From assembly GCA_016870135.1 (NCBI GenBank), contig VGCF01000003.1:1-30495 (forward strand): DNA of 30,495 nucleotides. The letters are read 5' to 3'. The position numbers and the translations under genes are program-made. The notes beneath the pieces were generated by a model that saw only the letters and a list, made by a program, of their open reading frames with translations, did not search any database and had not been told where the DNA came from. Positions 9,035-16,979 of this stretch are shown here, piece after piece; the first letter of the stretch is position 1, and each line of letters starts with the position of its first letter. The DNA is from Alphaproteobacteria bacterium (GTDB lineage: Bacteria > Pseudomonadota > Alphaproteobacteria > Holosporales > Holosporaceae).

Positions 9035-9541
9035 ATGAACACACGATGCACCCTTTTTAACACCACTTTGGGATTAAAACGCCATATCAACAGCGCCATT
9101 TTTGCGGCATGTTTGGCCGCATCAGGGTTAGTGTTGTCATCCTGTCAACGCGTTAATGTGTATCATGGACATTCGATCAAAGAGTGTGATATACAAACCC
9201 TTTGTGTGGGTAAAACGACCAAGGCACAAGCCATTCAAAAACTGGGTACGCCTACGATCATTTTATCCTATGATCCCTATACTCTGTATTACCTGAGTTA
9301 TAATGCATACACCAAGCCTGTATTGGCCACAAAACCGGTATCGTGCCAATGTTTTGCCTTGACGTTTTCCAAATCAGGGGTTTTGTCCAATATTTTCGTA
9401 TCCACAACGATTAATCCTGTGGCTTTTTCCAAAGAAAGCACACCTTTGCCATCGGGACATCAAGAAGGATTTTGGCAACAGGTTGTACGCTCATTAGAGC
9501 AATCACCCCCCGCAACCACCATTACTCCTGTACAGGGGTGA
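9035..9541 (+). CDS. bamE: BamE/SmpA-family outer-membrane lipoprotein
   Basis: BamE is a lipoprotein of the BAM complex that inserts beta-barrel proteins in the outer membrane. The 168-residue product has an N-terminal hydrophobic segment ending in a lipobox (LSSC, Cys at about residue 37), so it should be processed by Lgt, which is encoded elsewhere in this window. After it comes the SmpA/OmlA core: VGKTTKAQAIQKLGTPT, a beta-hairpin with YDPYTLYYLSY, and a strand ALTFSKSGVLSNI. The signal sequence is longer than usual, so a later start is possible. The tail after about residue 135 is low-complexity. It stands alone, downstream of the long gap and convergent with uppP. Confidence 0.85.
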   Translation: MNTRCTLFNTTLGLKRHINSAIFAACLAASGLVLSSCQRVNVYHGHSIKECDIQTLCVGKTTKAQAIQKLGTPTIILSYDPYTLYYLSYNAYTKPVLATKPVSCQCFALTFSKSGVLSNIFVSTTINPVAFSKESTPLPSGHQEGFWQQVVRSLEQSPPATTITPVQG

Positions 9542-9661
9542 CGTTACTGGTTGTGACCTTGGTTGGTGGGGTGATATCTTGGAAACGGGTGCGGCGGGTG
9601 AACATCTGTAAGCCATCAGTTGTGCCATCCCAGCCAATGTATTTTGCAGTCAGGGTTTCCC

Positions 9662-10510
9662 TTAAATAGACATCAGTTGGAACCACAAGACCCACAAACC
9701 CAGTAATATCCGGTATAGGGTAAAGGGCAAGGTGGACTCTTGTTTAGACAGGTGCAGCATGAATTTTATCATTGGCCAGCTGCATAAAAAGGTTAAAAGA
9801 GACGTTTCAGCAAAGGTTAAAAACCCCATATTCATGATTTCTGGCCAGGATTGCGCAACGCTGGCACCGATGATGGGAATCCCCATCACAAAGCTGTATC
9901 GACAGGCGCTGTTCAAAGAATATCCCAGAAATCGACCTGCCGTCAGCGTAATGCCCAACCGACTGATGCCAGAGCAGCCTGCGGCCAAGGCTTGGGTAAA
10001 GCCAATAATCGCAGAGTGGCATTTTGAAAATTGCCATGGCTCTGCGGGCATACGTCTCTTTTGCCACTGATTGGTACATTCTAATAACACGGCAAAAGCC
10101 ATAGAAATTAGACTCATAGCTGTTAATGAGGGGTTCCACGTGGGGAAAAACCACTTTTTACAGCCATACAATAGCACCATCCCCATGGTTAATCCCAAAC
10201 CAGAGCACGCCATCGTAGCAAAAAAAACCTGGTCGTTGTGCAGATCATGAGGACTGGATGCCGTGCCTGACGGATTCTTTTGGTGAAAAATAGTGGCCCA
10301 TCCGCCACGAAACAGCGCAGCAATATCCTGTCTAAAAATCAGACATAGGGCTAAAAATGAACCACTGTGCAGGCTGGCCGCCATGGCTTTTGATGGGACA
10401 ATGGCCTGGTTCATCCCATAGGACAATAAAACAAAATGAAAGGAAGAGCTGACAGGAAAAGCCTCGCTGATTCCTTGAACCAGCGCGCACAGTATGGGAT
10501 AGGTCAACAT
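9662..10510 (-). CDS. uppP: Undecaprenyl-diphosphatase (UppP/BacA)
   Basis: Integral membrane enzyme that dephosphorylates undecaprenyl pyrophosphate so the carrier can be reused for peptidoglycan and glycan export. The 282-residue product is multi-spanning. Its first active-site loop reads VQGISEAFPVSSSFH (residues 11-25), keeping the second conserved Glu (Glu16) and the His (His25); the first conserved Glu of the (E/Q)GxTE motif is Gln12. The second loop reads SGISRLGITLTAGR, matching PGxSRSGxT. The substitutions (Phe for Gly before His25, Leu for Ser after Arg) are mild departures. Start ATG at 10510. It is on the same strand as comF, about 150 bases downstream. Confidence 0.93.
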   Translation of the reverse strand: MLTYPILCALVQGISEAFPVSSSFHFVLLSYGMNQAIVPSKAMAASLHSGSFLALCLIFRQDIAALFRGGWATIFHQKNPSGTASSPHDLHNDQVFFATMACSGLGLTMGMVLLYGCKKWFFPTWNPSLTAMSLISMAFAVLLECTNQWQKRRMPAEPWQFSKCHSAIIGFTQALAAGCSGISRLGITLTAGRFLGYSLNSACRYSFVMGIPIIGASVAQSWPEIMNMGFLTFAETSLLTFLCSWPMIKFMLHLSKQESTLPFTLYRILLGLWVLWFQLMSI

Positions 10511-10659
10511 GGTTTACTCAAGGTGGATATGCAAAACGATGGTACCAGTTTTGTGTTTTGAACAAAAGGCGGGGCACATCTGTGGTCATTGTTGTGTCAC
10601 TGTTGTGCAACCAAGGAAGCGGTTTCTTGTCCCAGGCATCGCTTGTCACGCCGCAGATT

Positions 10660-11331
10660 TTATCGAGAAACCTTGGCGATCGTGACGGCGTGAACAGAAA
10701 AAACGCCCGCCTGTTGCAAGGCCACAGCGCATGCGTTCAGGGTAGCGCCTGTGGTAAATACATCATCGATCACCAGAACGCGCTTGTTTTCCAACTCTGA
10801 ATGGGCTGAAAAAGCCCCCATGACGTTGTCTTGGCGCTGTTGAGGAGAAAAACGACCTTGGGATGGCGCGCCCAAGGGACGCATCAAGCTGTGGAAATCC
10901 ACAGGAATGCCACAGAGTTTTCGAATTTCCTGAACCAATAGACCGCACTGGTTAAATCCCCGTTGTCGCAAACGATCTTGGTGCAATGGCACAGGAATAA
11001 TGCAATCGATCACGTGCTCCAATACCAGAGGCAAAACCCAATGGGCTAACAATTTGGCCAGATGACGCTGGCGGCCGTGTTTTAATGCGAAAATAATGCG
11101 CCTGGAAACAGGTCCATATTCCCATAAGGATCGGTGCTTGTGAAACAAGGGGGTATCCGTTCGACACCCATGACATAAGGTGGAACCCCCTGGATTACCG
11201 CACAACGGGCAATAGGGGTTTGTGATGAAACGCAATTTCATCCAACATGCGCAACAAAACCCAGGTGTGTGCATGTTCGTTTGACATCCTGGGCACAGGT
11301 GCGGCAAAACAAAATCCAGTAATACGCCCAT
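10660..11331 (-). CDS. comF: ComF-family phosphoribosyltransferase-like protein
   Basis: ComF proteins are linked to DNA uptake in competent bacteria and have a zinc-ribbon N-terminus fused to a PRTase fold. The 223-residue product has paired cysteines at 13/16, 41/44 and 53/56 and further cysteines at 26-29, then IPVPLHQDRLRQRGFNQ and the PRPP-binding loop VLVIDDVFTTGAT, both family hallmarks. The ATG at 11331 is chosen; a TTG at 11340 is an alternative. Its start lies inside a tandem duplication that also contains the 5' end of the divergent DUF167 gene, so its promoter region has been copied. A competence role cannot be assumed in a host-restricted bacterium. Confidence 0.9.
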   Translation of the reverse strand: MGVLLDFVLPHLCPGCQTNMHTPGFCCACWMKLRFITNPYCPLCGNPGGSTLCHGCRTDTPLFHKHRSLWEYGPVSRRIIFALKHGRQRHLAKLLAHWVLPLVLEHVIDCIIPVPLHQDRLRQRGFNQCGLLVQEIRKLCGIPVDFHSLMRPLGAPSQGRFSPQQRQDNVMGAFSAHSELENKRVLVIDDVFTTGATLNACAVALQQAGVFSVHAVTIAKVSR

Positions 11332-11599
11332 ACCGGTCAATGGTTTGTTGTTGCACCCAAGGTATCACACTCACAGTAAACGATACAGGGGCAACCCATG
11401 GTATAATGGCAAAAAGGATTTCAATGCACGGCGTGTGATACAACCAAAACGGGTGAAAAATCCAGTGCCCATATCGGTCAATGGTTTGTTGTTGCACCCA
11501 AGGTATCACACTCACAGTAAACGATACAGGGCAACCCATGGTATAGTAGCAAAAAAGATGTCAATGCACGGCGTGTGATGCAACCAAAACGGGTGAAAA
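11311..11599. repeat. Tandem duplication of the comF/DUF167 divergent promoter region
   Basis: Bases 11331-11459 recur at 11472-11599 (period 141) with about six differences over about 128 bases. The shared word AAAATCCAGT at 11311 and 11457 shows that the unit reaches into the first codons of comF. The other end covers the first codons of the DUF167 gene (CAACCAAAACGGGTGAAAA). Copy 1 contains TATAAT where copy 2 has TATAGT, a possible -10 element. In copy 1 the DUF167 start ATG reads ATA, so only copy 2 opens the intact gene. Confidence 0.92.
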
Positions 11600-11826
11600 T
11601 TAGAGTCAATCCGGGGGCTCGTACAGAACGCATCGTCGTTCATACAGACGCCACACCAGACCAAGAAATGCTGAGAGTGTACGTCACGGCCAGAGCTGTC
11701 AACGATAAGGCCAACCAAGCTGTTATTGGCGCGTTGGCAAAATACTGGTCCATTTCGCCATCGCATATACGCATCAAGCATGGGTTGAAAAGTCGAGATA
11801 AAACCATTCTGGTTCATCAGGTCTAG
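11578..11826 (+). CDS. DUF167 (YggU/UPF0235) family protein
   Basis: An 82-residue protein of a conserved family without an established function. Recognisable parts are the opening strand VKIRVNPGARTERI, the central RVYVTARAVNDKANQAVIGALAKYW, which matches the family motif (l)xxxPvdGkANxaxixxLAxxl, and the ending IKHGLKSRDKTILV, matching the xxGxxSRxKxvxv ending. The length is normal (about 80-100). Start ATG at 11578; a GTG immediately before is possible. It is divergent from comF. Confidence 0.88.
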   Translation: MQPKRVKIRVNPGARTERIVVHTDATPDQEMLRVYVTARAVNDKANQAVIGALAKYWSISPSHIRIKHGLKSRDKTILVHQV

Positions 11827-11998
11827 GGAGGGGCCTGTTGGACAGTCTGTAACCCAGTGGAGAACTCTGGAGGAATTGACTTAAACCGATACAGCAATAC
11901 GGAATCGATTTGGCTCGGCCCATGCAGGGTCGCCCCCCTGATGCTGGGACTGGCTGTGAAGTGGAGTGTTTTTCCTGTTCAATTTGAGTACAGCATCC

Positions 11999-12343
11999 TC
12001 AGCCAGCAGCATCTGCAGACCCAGTCAACGATTTGACTTGGGTACGCAATGCCAAGGCGTGAATTTGATTGTGTCGCATGTTATCCAGCGCCGCATAAAC
12101 CATTTGATGACAAGTGATTCTAGATTTTTCGGTAAAAACCCCGCTGATCACGGTGACGGACAGGTGTTGGTCGTCGCCCCTCGTATCCGTAACGGTAATG
12201 TCTGCCTGGGGAAAGGCTGCGCTTAATTTTTGATGAATCCAGTGCACGTTAGATAGGGTTTTCTCTGGGCAAGATTCCCCGTCATGATCGGCAGGTTGGG
12301 TGTCCAAAAGGGGGTCTAAAAAAGTATCTGAAAAAAAAGTCAT
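11999..12343 (-). CDS. bolA: BolA/IbaG-family protein
   Basis: BolA proteins partner with monothiol glutaredoxins and affect iron-sulfur handling and cell shape. The 114-residue product has the compact BolA core: ADITVTDTRGDDQHLSVTV, then SGVFTEKSRITCHQMVYAAL, ending in IHALALRTQ, the usual family ending. The start at 12343 has a good Shine-Dalgarno (CAGGAAAATAAAAATG); a longer frame upstream is unlikely. It lies 32 bases after the PurC-like gene on the same strand. In many alphaproteobacteria bolA follows a purC-purS-purQ-purL cluster and precedes grxD; here purS, purQ, purL and the glutaredoxin are absent from the window. Confidence 0.88.
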   Translation of the reverse strand: MTFFSDTFLDPLLDTQPADHDGESCPEKTLSNVHWIHQKLSAAFPQADITVTDTRGDDQHLSVTVISGVFTEKSRITCHQMVYAALDNMRHNQIHALALRTQVKSLTGSADAAG

Positions 12344-12375
12344 TTTTATTTTCCTGGGATGGTTTTTGTGGGAAT

Positions 12376-13263
12376 TTAAGGGCGAGTAAAGGGAAATAAG
12401 AGCACATTTTTTGGCCAATTTTCGTCGTTTTCATGCGAATTGGGGTCTGGATTGACCTGGGGGGTTGGCACGTTGTCTACGTTGGTTTGTGCAGCATTGC
12501 CTGCCATGGTATCTACAGTGTTCACAGTGGTGGGTGCGCCCGCACATTCACCAGAAGCAGAGGTGTATACCCCCAACCGTCTGGCCAATGCACTGTATAC
12601 GGTTAATGGGGCAGATTCAGATTCGGGGTCTGGAATGGTGCTCCAAGTTTCTCCGCTGCGCAAATCTTTGAGCAAAAAGTGATCGGGGGCCAAGGATCCA
12701 GCCACCACAAAAGGGTTTTCAAAAGAGCGAGCCAGCGTTAATTTCAATTGAATCAAGGCCAAGTCCCAAGCCGCAAATAACCCTTGCAAGCCATGAGACG
12801 TGCGCAATGCCAGGGCGTGAATTTCATCGATTTCGTCTTGATCCAACCACCCCATAGCCATCAAAAAATCATCATTGATGTGATATTGAGAGGACGGCGC
12901 AATATATTCGACCAAGGGGGGGTCAAAAATGGTATGTTCTGGGATATCAAAATCCTTGGATAAATCCATACTGGCGCAACAATGAATGCGCAGGGTAAAG
13001 GGCAGGGCATACGTATCCTGCACCAACGATTCCCGCATGTTTCGTGTTCCCAGAAAATGATTGGGAATACCCATTTGGGTCAGTTTTGAGAATAAAAAGG
13101 CAGAAATGCGTTGAGAAAAAGCCCCCTTCCCATGAATTTCTGTGGTCTTTTCTGTGGCTGCACTGTGCCAAGTGTCGCTAAAAAAATGAACCAATTGGCC
13201 AGGATTTTCACCCTCGTAAATGGTGTGTTCGGGCGATTGTACAATGATTTTTTTGTAGGTCAA
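12376..13263 (-). CDS. SAICAR synthase (PurC)-like protein with degenerate catalytic motifs
   Basis: PurC ligates aspartate to CAIR in purine synthesis. The 295-residue product aligns along the family: YEGENP (16-21, family YEGKAK), FSDTWHSAA (28-36, family FKDDxTAFN), HGKGAFSQRIS (44-54), LFSKLTQMGIPNHF, then DDFLMAMGWLDQDEIDEIHALALRT-like sequence (131-155), LAPDHFLLKD (191-200, family SPDSxRxWD) and YSALARRLG (223-231). Several signatures are lost: the Lys of EGKAK, the RNxAAGS motif (here RIHCCAS) and the Glu of FKxEFG (here LKLTLA). Residues 232-295 are a Thr/Pro/Asn-rich tail not found in normal PurC. The start is a TTG. Catalysis is doubtful; it may be a pseudoenzyme or a gene decaying in frame. 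It is directly upstream of bolA. Confidence 0.7.
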   Translation of the reverse strand: MTYKKIIVQSPEHTIYEGENPGQLVHFFSDTWHSAATEKTTEIHGKGAFSQRISAFLFSKLTQMGIPNHFLGTRNMRESLVQDTYALPFTLRIHCCASMDLSKDFDIPEHTIFDPPLVEYIAPSSQYHINDDFLMAMGWLDQDEIDEIHALALRTSHGLQGLFAAWDLALIQLKLTLARSFENPFVVAGSLAPDHFLLKDLRSGETWSTIPDPESESAPLTVYSALARRLGVYTSASGECAGAPTTVNTVDTMAGNAAQTNVDNVPTPQVNPDPNSHENDENWPKNVLLFPFTRP

Positions 13264-13600
13264 CAGCGTGTCTGACTAAGTACCCCTTTTTTCTATCATA
13301 ATAAAAAATCGATTCAAATGCAATTTATTTTGATCATATTATCGCTTTTTTTAAAATCATTTTTGGATCAGATTGATATAAGGGTTTTGTTTTTTTGTAA
13401 AGCCCAAACCCTGAGCAAAGCCCGTGGTTTGCCGTAAAAATGAAGGGTAAAAAATCTTGATCTAGATACCTTTTTATGTTGATCAGAACGTTTTGTTTCT
13501 ATGTTACTTACTCTTTCCTGTAAAAAATGCAAACTTTTTATTGCATTCTGTGTGCCAATGATGTAAGAATGAGAAGGAAATTTATAAATAAAGGAATAGT
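13264..13600. other. AT-rich regulatory gap upstream of mucR
   Basis: About 340 bases separate the divergent purC-like gene and the MucR-type regulator. The sequence is strongly AT-rich with several T-runs, as expected of promoter DNA; open frames on the minus strand here look non-coding. MucR/Ros proteins bind AT-rich DNA and often regulate their own gene, so autoregulation here is plausible but not shown. A Shine-Dalgarno AAGGAA lies just before the start at 13601. Confidence 0.45.
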
Positions 13601-14113
13601 ATGAGTGCTCGTTTATGGGAAAACAAGGAAAACGTAAAGGATAAAGAGCATATTTTAGAGGCTCTTGGTCGTATCGTTGCTTCTTATGTTGCGCGAAATG
13701 AAATGCAGACCGGAGAGGTTTCTGGATTTGTACAACAGATCTTTTCAACCTTGTGCAACCTACACCACACCCCTAATGTACGTTCTTTGCCCCAGGCCCC
13801 TGTGGACATTGAAAAATCCATCACATCTGAATATTTGGTGTGTTTGGAAGATGGAAAGCGTTTAAAAATGTTGAAAAGACATTTGCGCACATCCTATGGT
13901 TTGACCCCAGAGCAATATCGTGAAAGATGGTCATTGCCTATGGATTATCCTATGGTTGCACCAAATTATGCGAAAAAGCGCAGTGCTTTGGCTAAAAACA
14001 ACGGATTGGGAACCTCACGCTCCAGGACATATCAGCAAAACTCGGCCGTCAGCATGACAGGTAAAGAAGGCACCGATGTGTCAGACATTCGTTCGTCTAT
14101 ATCAGGTTTTTAA
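13601..14113 (+). CDS. MucR/Ros-family zinc-finger transcriptional regulator
   Basis: MucR/Ros proteins are alphaproteobacterial DNA-binding regulators that bind AT-rich sites and control envelope, motility and host-interaction genes. The 170-residue product has an N-terminal helical oligomerisation region (ILEALGRIVASYV), then IEKSITSEYLVCLEDGKRLKMLKRHL and the GLTPEQYRERW...PMDYPMVAPNYAKKRSALAK block that defines the family. The zinc site keeps the Cys of CLED and the His of KRHL; the later family His is replaced by Ser (RTSY). This replacement, like Thr in some relatives, is tolerated. A Ser/Thr/Gly-rich tail follows residue 130. Start ATG with AGGAATAGT upstream. It stands alone. Confidence 0.93.
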   Translation: MSARLWENKENVKDKEHILEALGRIVASYVARNEMQTGEVSGFVQQIFSTLCNLHHTPNVRSLPQAPVDIEKSITSEYLVCLEDGKRLKMLKRHLRTSYGLTPEQYRERWSLPMDYPMVAPNYAKKRSALAKNNGLGTSRSRTYQQNSAVSMTGKEGTDVSDIRSSISGF

Positions 14114-14157
14114 ACCTGCGCGTTCCCGATGTGTTCATCGGTTGTGATAAGAGTTTA

Positions 14158-14197
14158 GGGTAAAGAGCATAAACCATTTATGCTGAATGCTTTTCCC
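14158..14197. terminator. Imperfect hairpin between convergent mucR and truA
   Basis: The perfect inverted repeat AGCATAAA (14166-14173) / TTTATGCT (14177-14184) has a three-base loop. The outer arms GGGTAAAG and CTTTTCCC extend the stem with an internal bulge. It sits where mucR and truA converge, fitting a terminator that may act in both directions, but there is no clean T-run. Confidence 0.5.
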
Positions 14198-14283
14198 TGC
14201 TCTTGACGCATTTTTACTTTTGCATCCTCTTTGACCATCCTTGCGCCAACAGACTGAACGTGATGGGGGTATGGCCCGATGGC

Positions 14284-15087
14284 TCATGACATTTCATGGG
14301 GAAATGCCACAGGGTTGGGGGTGCAAAATCCAGGAATGCCGTAATCAACCTGCTTTAAATACAATCCGTGGGCGGGTGCTGTGGTGGCACGATTTCTGGG
14401 GGGTTCCGTGTGTCGTTCGGGTGCCAGTAAATAGGACAAATGATCACAATGCCATTGTTCCTTGCCCAACGCTACCAGTGCCCCCACCATCATTCGAACT
14501 TGTCGATGTAAAAAAGACCGACTTTTAGCGTCAATGACGATGTAATCGTGATGTGACTTCAGGGTGAATTGTTCCAATGTTTTAAATGGGCTGGCGCTTT
14601 GACAATCGCGATGTCGAAAATAGGAAAAATCGTGATGCCCTTGGAATAAGGCGCATCCTCGGATCATGGCCTCTTGATTCAAGGGGGCGGCAATCCACCA
14701 GGCCCGTTTTTCCAGCAAGGCGCTGGCGCTTGGCCGATTTAAAATCCAATATTCATAGGATCGCGAAAGGGCAGAAAATCGCGCATGAAAAAGGGGTGGG
14801 GCTTCTTGGGCCTGCAGGATTTTTATGGGGATGTCTTTCAAGTAAAAATTGATGCCACGACGCAACGAATCCATGGACCAGGATTTTGACAGGTCCATAT
14901 GCACCACTTGACCCAGCGCATGAACACCACTGTCCGTTCTGCCCGCAGCATACAAGGTGATAGGTTCACCCGTCAAAGACTGTATGGCCGCCTGCAGGCT
15001 GGTTTGCACAGAGGGCGTATCTTTTTGCCATTGCCATCCTGAAAAAAAGGACCCATCATATTCCAGGATCAGCGCATATCGATACAT
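14284..15087 (-). CDS. truA: tRNA pseudouridine(38-40) synthase
   Basis: TruA converts uridines 38-40 in the tRNA anticodon arm to pseudouridine. The 267-residue product has LEYDGSFFSGWQWQ near the N-terminus, the catalytic motif GRTDSGVHA with nucleophile Asp52, HARFSALSRSYEYWI, and the C-terminal SFLHRQVRMMVGALV motif. The length is typical (about 245-270). The start is the ATG at 15087, whose CATG is shared by the divergent folC start, so the promoter must lie within the folC coding region unless the start is misplaced. Operon partners common elsewhere (fmt, def) are absent. Confidence 0.96.
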   Translation of the reverse strand: MYRYALILEYDGSFFSGWQWQKDTPSVQTSLQAAIQSLTGEPITLYAAGRTDSGVHALGQVVHMDLSKSWSMDSLRRGINFYLKDIPIKILQAQEAPPLFHARFSALSRSYEYWILNRPSASALLEKRAWWIAAPLNQEAMIRGCALFQGHHDFSYFRHRDCQSASPFKTLEQFTLKSHHDYIVIDAKSRSFLHRQVRMMVGALVALGKEQWHCDHLSYLLAPERHTEPPRNRATTAPAHGLYLKQVDYGIPGFCTPNPVAFPHEMS

Positions 15088-15088
15088 G

Positions 15089-16402
15089 ATGACTCTTGAC
15101 CTCTTGTTATCCCGATTTCAGGGCTGTAAAATCGGACACTCTTTTGGCACAATTACAAAACTTTTACGCCATTTTGACAACCCCCAACATCGTTTGCCCC
15201 CTGTGATTCATATTGCAGGCACCAATGGAAAAGGATCCACGGCGGCATTGATTTCAGCCATATTACACAGGGCGGGGTACAAGGTTCATCGACTGACGTC
15301 TCCTCATTTATGCTGTATGACAGAGCGCATCATGGTGGCCAACAAGGCTGTTGATCATCAGGTTATGGCATCGCTGCTGTTAAAAATGGCTGAATTGACA
15401 GATGGAAAAATAGCCTTTTCAGAGGCCGTAACCGCCACAGCCCTGTATTTGTTCGCCTCTGTTCCGGCCGATGCGGTGGTGCTAGAGGTGGGAATAGGGG
15501 GGGTGTACGACGGCACCAATGTGGTTTCAGGAACCTGTGTCAGCATCATTACCCCTATTTCTTTTGATCACCAGGACCGACTGGGATCAACATTGCACGA
15601 CATTGCTGTGCAAAAAAGTGGAATTATGCGTCAAAGTGTACCCTGTGTTTCCGCCCCGCAGATCTCCTGTGTTCGTGACGTTTTGATCAACAGTGCCACA
15701 GAAAAAGGGGCTCTGTTGTACCTGGGTCAAACGGATTGGTTTTTTGAACCCAAAGGTCATGGTTTTCGTATTCAGTACAGCCAAGATCCATTATATAGCG
15801 ATTCTTTTCCCCAGATAGGGCTGGTGGGAAACCATCAATGTATGAATGGGGCGGTGGCAGTGATGGCCTTGCGCACCCAGCGTGCCCTGAATATACCCCA
15901 TGGCGCTATGGTCGATGGTTTGGCTCAAGTGGTTTGGCCCGGTCGCTTACAGCGTTTGACGATCAAGGATTACTTGGGTAACGACCTGGATGATGAGGTG
16001 TGGATCGATGGTGCTCACAACGAGGGCGGGTTGGTTGCGCTGGCCCATCATGTTCGATCTGCCGGGTGGGCATCTGGGGCAGAAAAACCTTTGGTGTTGG
16101 TTTTTGGAAAACGGGTTGAAAAAAATCTGGACTCTCTGTGGTCCACATTGGCCCCCTTGGCCCAACAGGTTTGGGTGATTGAATGTTGGGATAACGGCAC
16201 AGGCACCCCATGGTCTGTGATGAAACAGGGCGCCATTGCATCGGGGTATGATGACCATGCCGTTCATGTTTTTGCCACATTAGATCAGTGCATGGCCCAG
16301 ATCAGGGGTAAAAAGAACAGAACCCAACCTGCACGATTTCTGATGTGTGGATCCCTGCATTTGGTTGGAGATGTGTTAAAAAATGACAAAAAAACGATGT
16401 AA
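15089..16402 (+). CDS. folC: Bifunctional dihydrofolate synthase/folylpolyglutamate synthase
   Basis: FolC adds glutamate to dihydropteroate and to folates using ATP. The 437-residue product is of normal length. The Mur-ligase-like ATP loop AGTNGKGST is at 43-51, followed by TSPHL, the central ISFDHQDRLGSTL segment and carbamylated-Lys region QKSGI, and the late motif DGAHNEGG. Two ATGs in tandem (15086 and 15089) are possible; 15089 gives an N-terminus MTLDLLLSRFQG that matches family members. The start abuts or overlaps the divergent truA start, an unusually tight head-to-head pair. Downstream is an AT-rich spacer and a small membrane protein. Confidence 0.95.
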   Translation: MTLDLLLSRFQGCKIGHSFGTITKLLRHFDNPQHRLPPVIHIAGTNGKGSTAALISAILHRAGYKVHRLTSPHLCCMTERIMVANKAVDHQVMASLLLKMAELTDGKIAFSEAVTATALYLFASVPADAVVLEVGIGGVYDGTNVVSGTCVSIITPISFDHQDRLGSTLHDIAVQKSGIMRQSVPCVSAPQISCVRDVLINSATEKGALLYLGQTDWFFEPKGHGFRIQYSQDPLYSDSFPQIGLVGNHQCMNGAVAVMALRTQRALNIPHGAMVDGLAQVVWPGRLQRLTIKDYLGNDLDDEVWIDGAHNEGGLVALAHHVRSAGWASGAEKPLVLVFGKRVEKNLDSLWSTLAPLAQQVWVIECWDNGTGTPWSVMKQGAIASGYDDHAVHVFATLDQCMAQIRGKKNRTQPARFLMCGSLHLVGDVLKNDKKTM

Positions 16403-16507
16403 AATAACTAAATTGATACAAAACGATCAAATTTGTTCATTATATATTAATTGACTTTTGTTAAATATTTTGCAATAATTGGGCATTGTATATTTGTTTT
16501 TAAATGC

Positions 16508-16840
16508 ATGTTAATGTTTTTTCCTATAGTGCCAATTTTTTCTTACATTGCTTTTAATGTTGCTATATTTTCTTTTATCACTGTTGTTATTGTCGTTGTA
16601 TTTCACTTTATGATGGAATCTTTCATCTGTTGTTTGTGGAAAAAGTGTGCAAATTTGAATAAAAAAGTGATTGGCGTGCTGTCCTTTGCCATGTTTGCCC
16701 TGATCTATTCGTTGGGGTTGGTAATACTTATTGATATTCTTGTGCCCCAACAGTCAGTTTGGGTGTCCTCTGTTGATGGCAGAAAGCCTGAAATATACGC
16801 TGAGAAAAAATCTGCAGGGATTGAAACGCATCTAAAATAA
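16508..16840 (+). CDS. Small hydrophobic membrane protein, unknown function
   Basis: About 110 residues if it starts at the ATG at 16508; an in-frame TTG at 16451 would add 19 more hydrophobic residues, and an ATG at 16514 is also possible. Two to three membrane segments are visible, one around FNVAIFSFITVVIVVVF and one around FAMFALIYSLGLVILIDIL, linked by a Cys-rich turn (CCLWKKCANLNKK). A charged tail follows. No strong ribosome site is seen. I do not recognise the family. It lies between folC and rseP on the same strand. Confidence 0.5.
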   Translation: MLMFFPIVPIFSYIAFNVAIFSFITVVIVVVFHFMMESFICCLWKKCANLNKKVIGVLSFAMFALIYSLGLVILIDILVPQQSVWVSSVDGRKPEIYAEKKSAGIETHLK

Positions 16841-16979
16841 CCACTCTGGTTTTTTCTGGTATGATTGAGATCGATTGTTGTCATTATTGTTATCATAACA
16901 ATGATGGTTGATAGACACAATGTCGTGCCGAATCGTAATGTTTTTTGATCATTTGTGTGCTATGTTGGACCATAGAAAA

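Noticed and set aside
12020..12860. Shared IHALALRT stretch in BolA and the PurC-like protein, with similar DNA, suggesting gene conversion
   Set aside because: Both families normally have a similar sequence at that place (IHALAL in BolA, xALALR in PurC), so convergence explains it.
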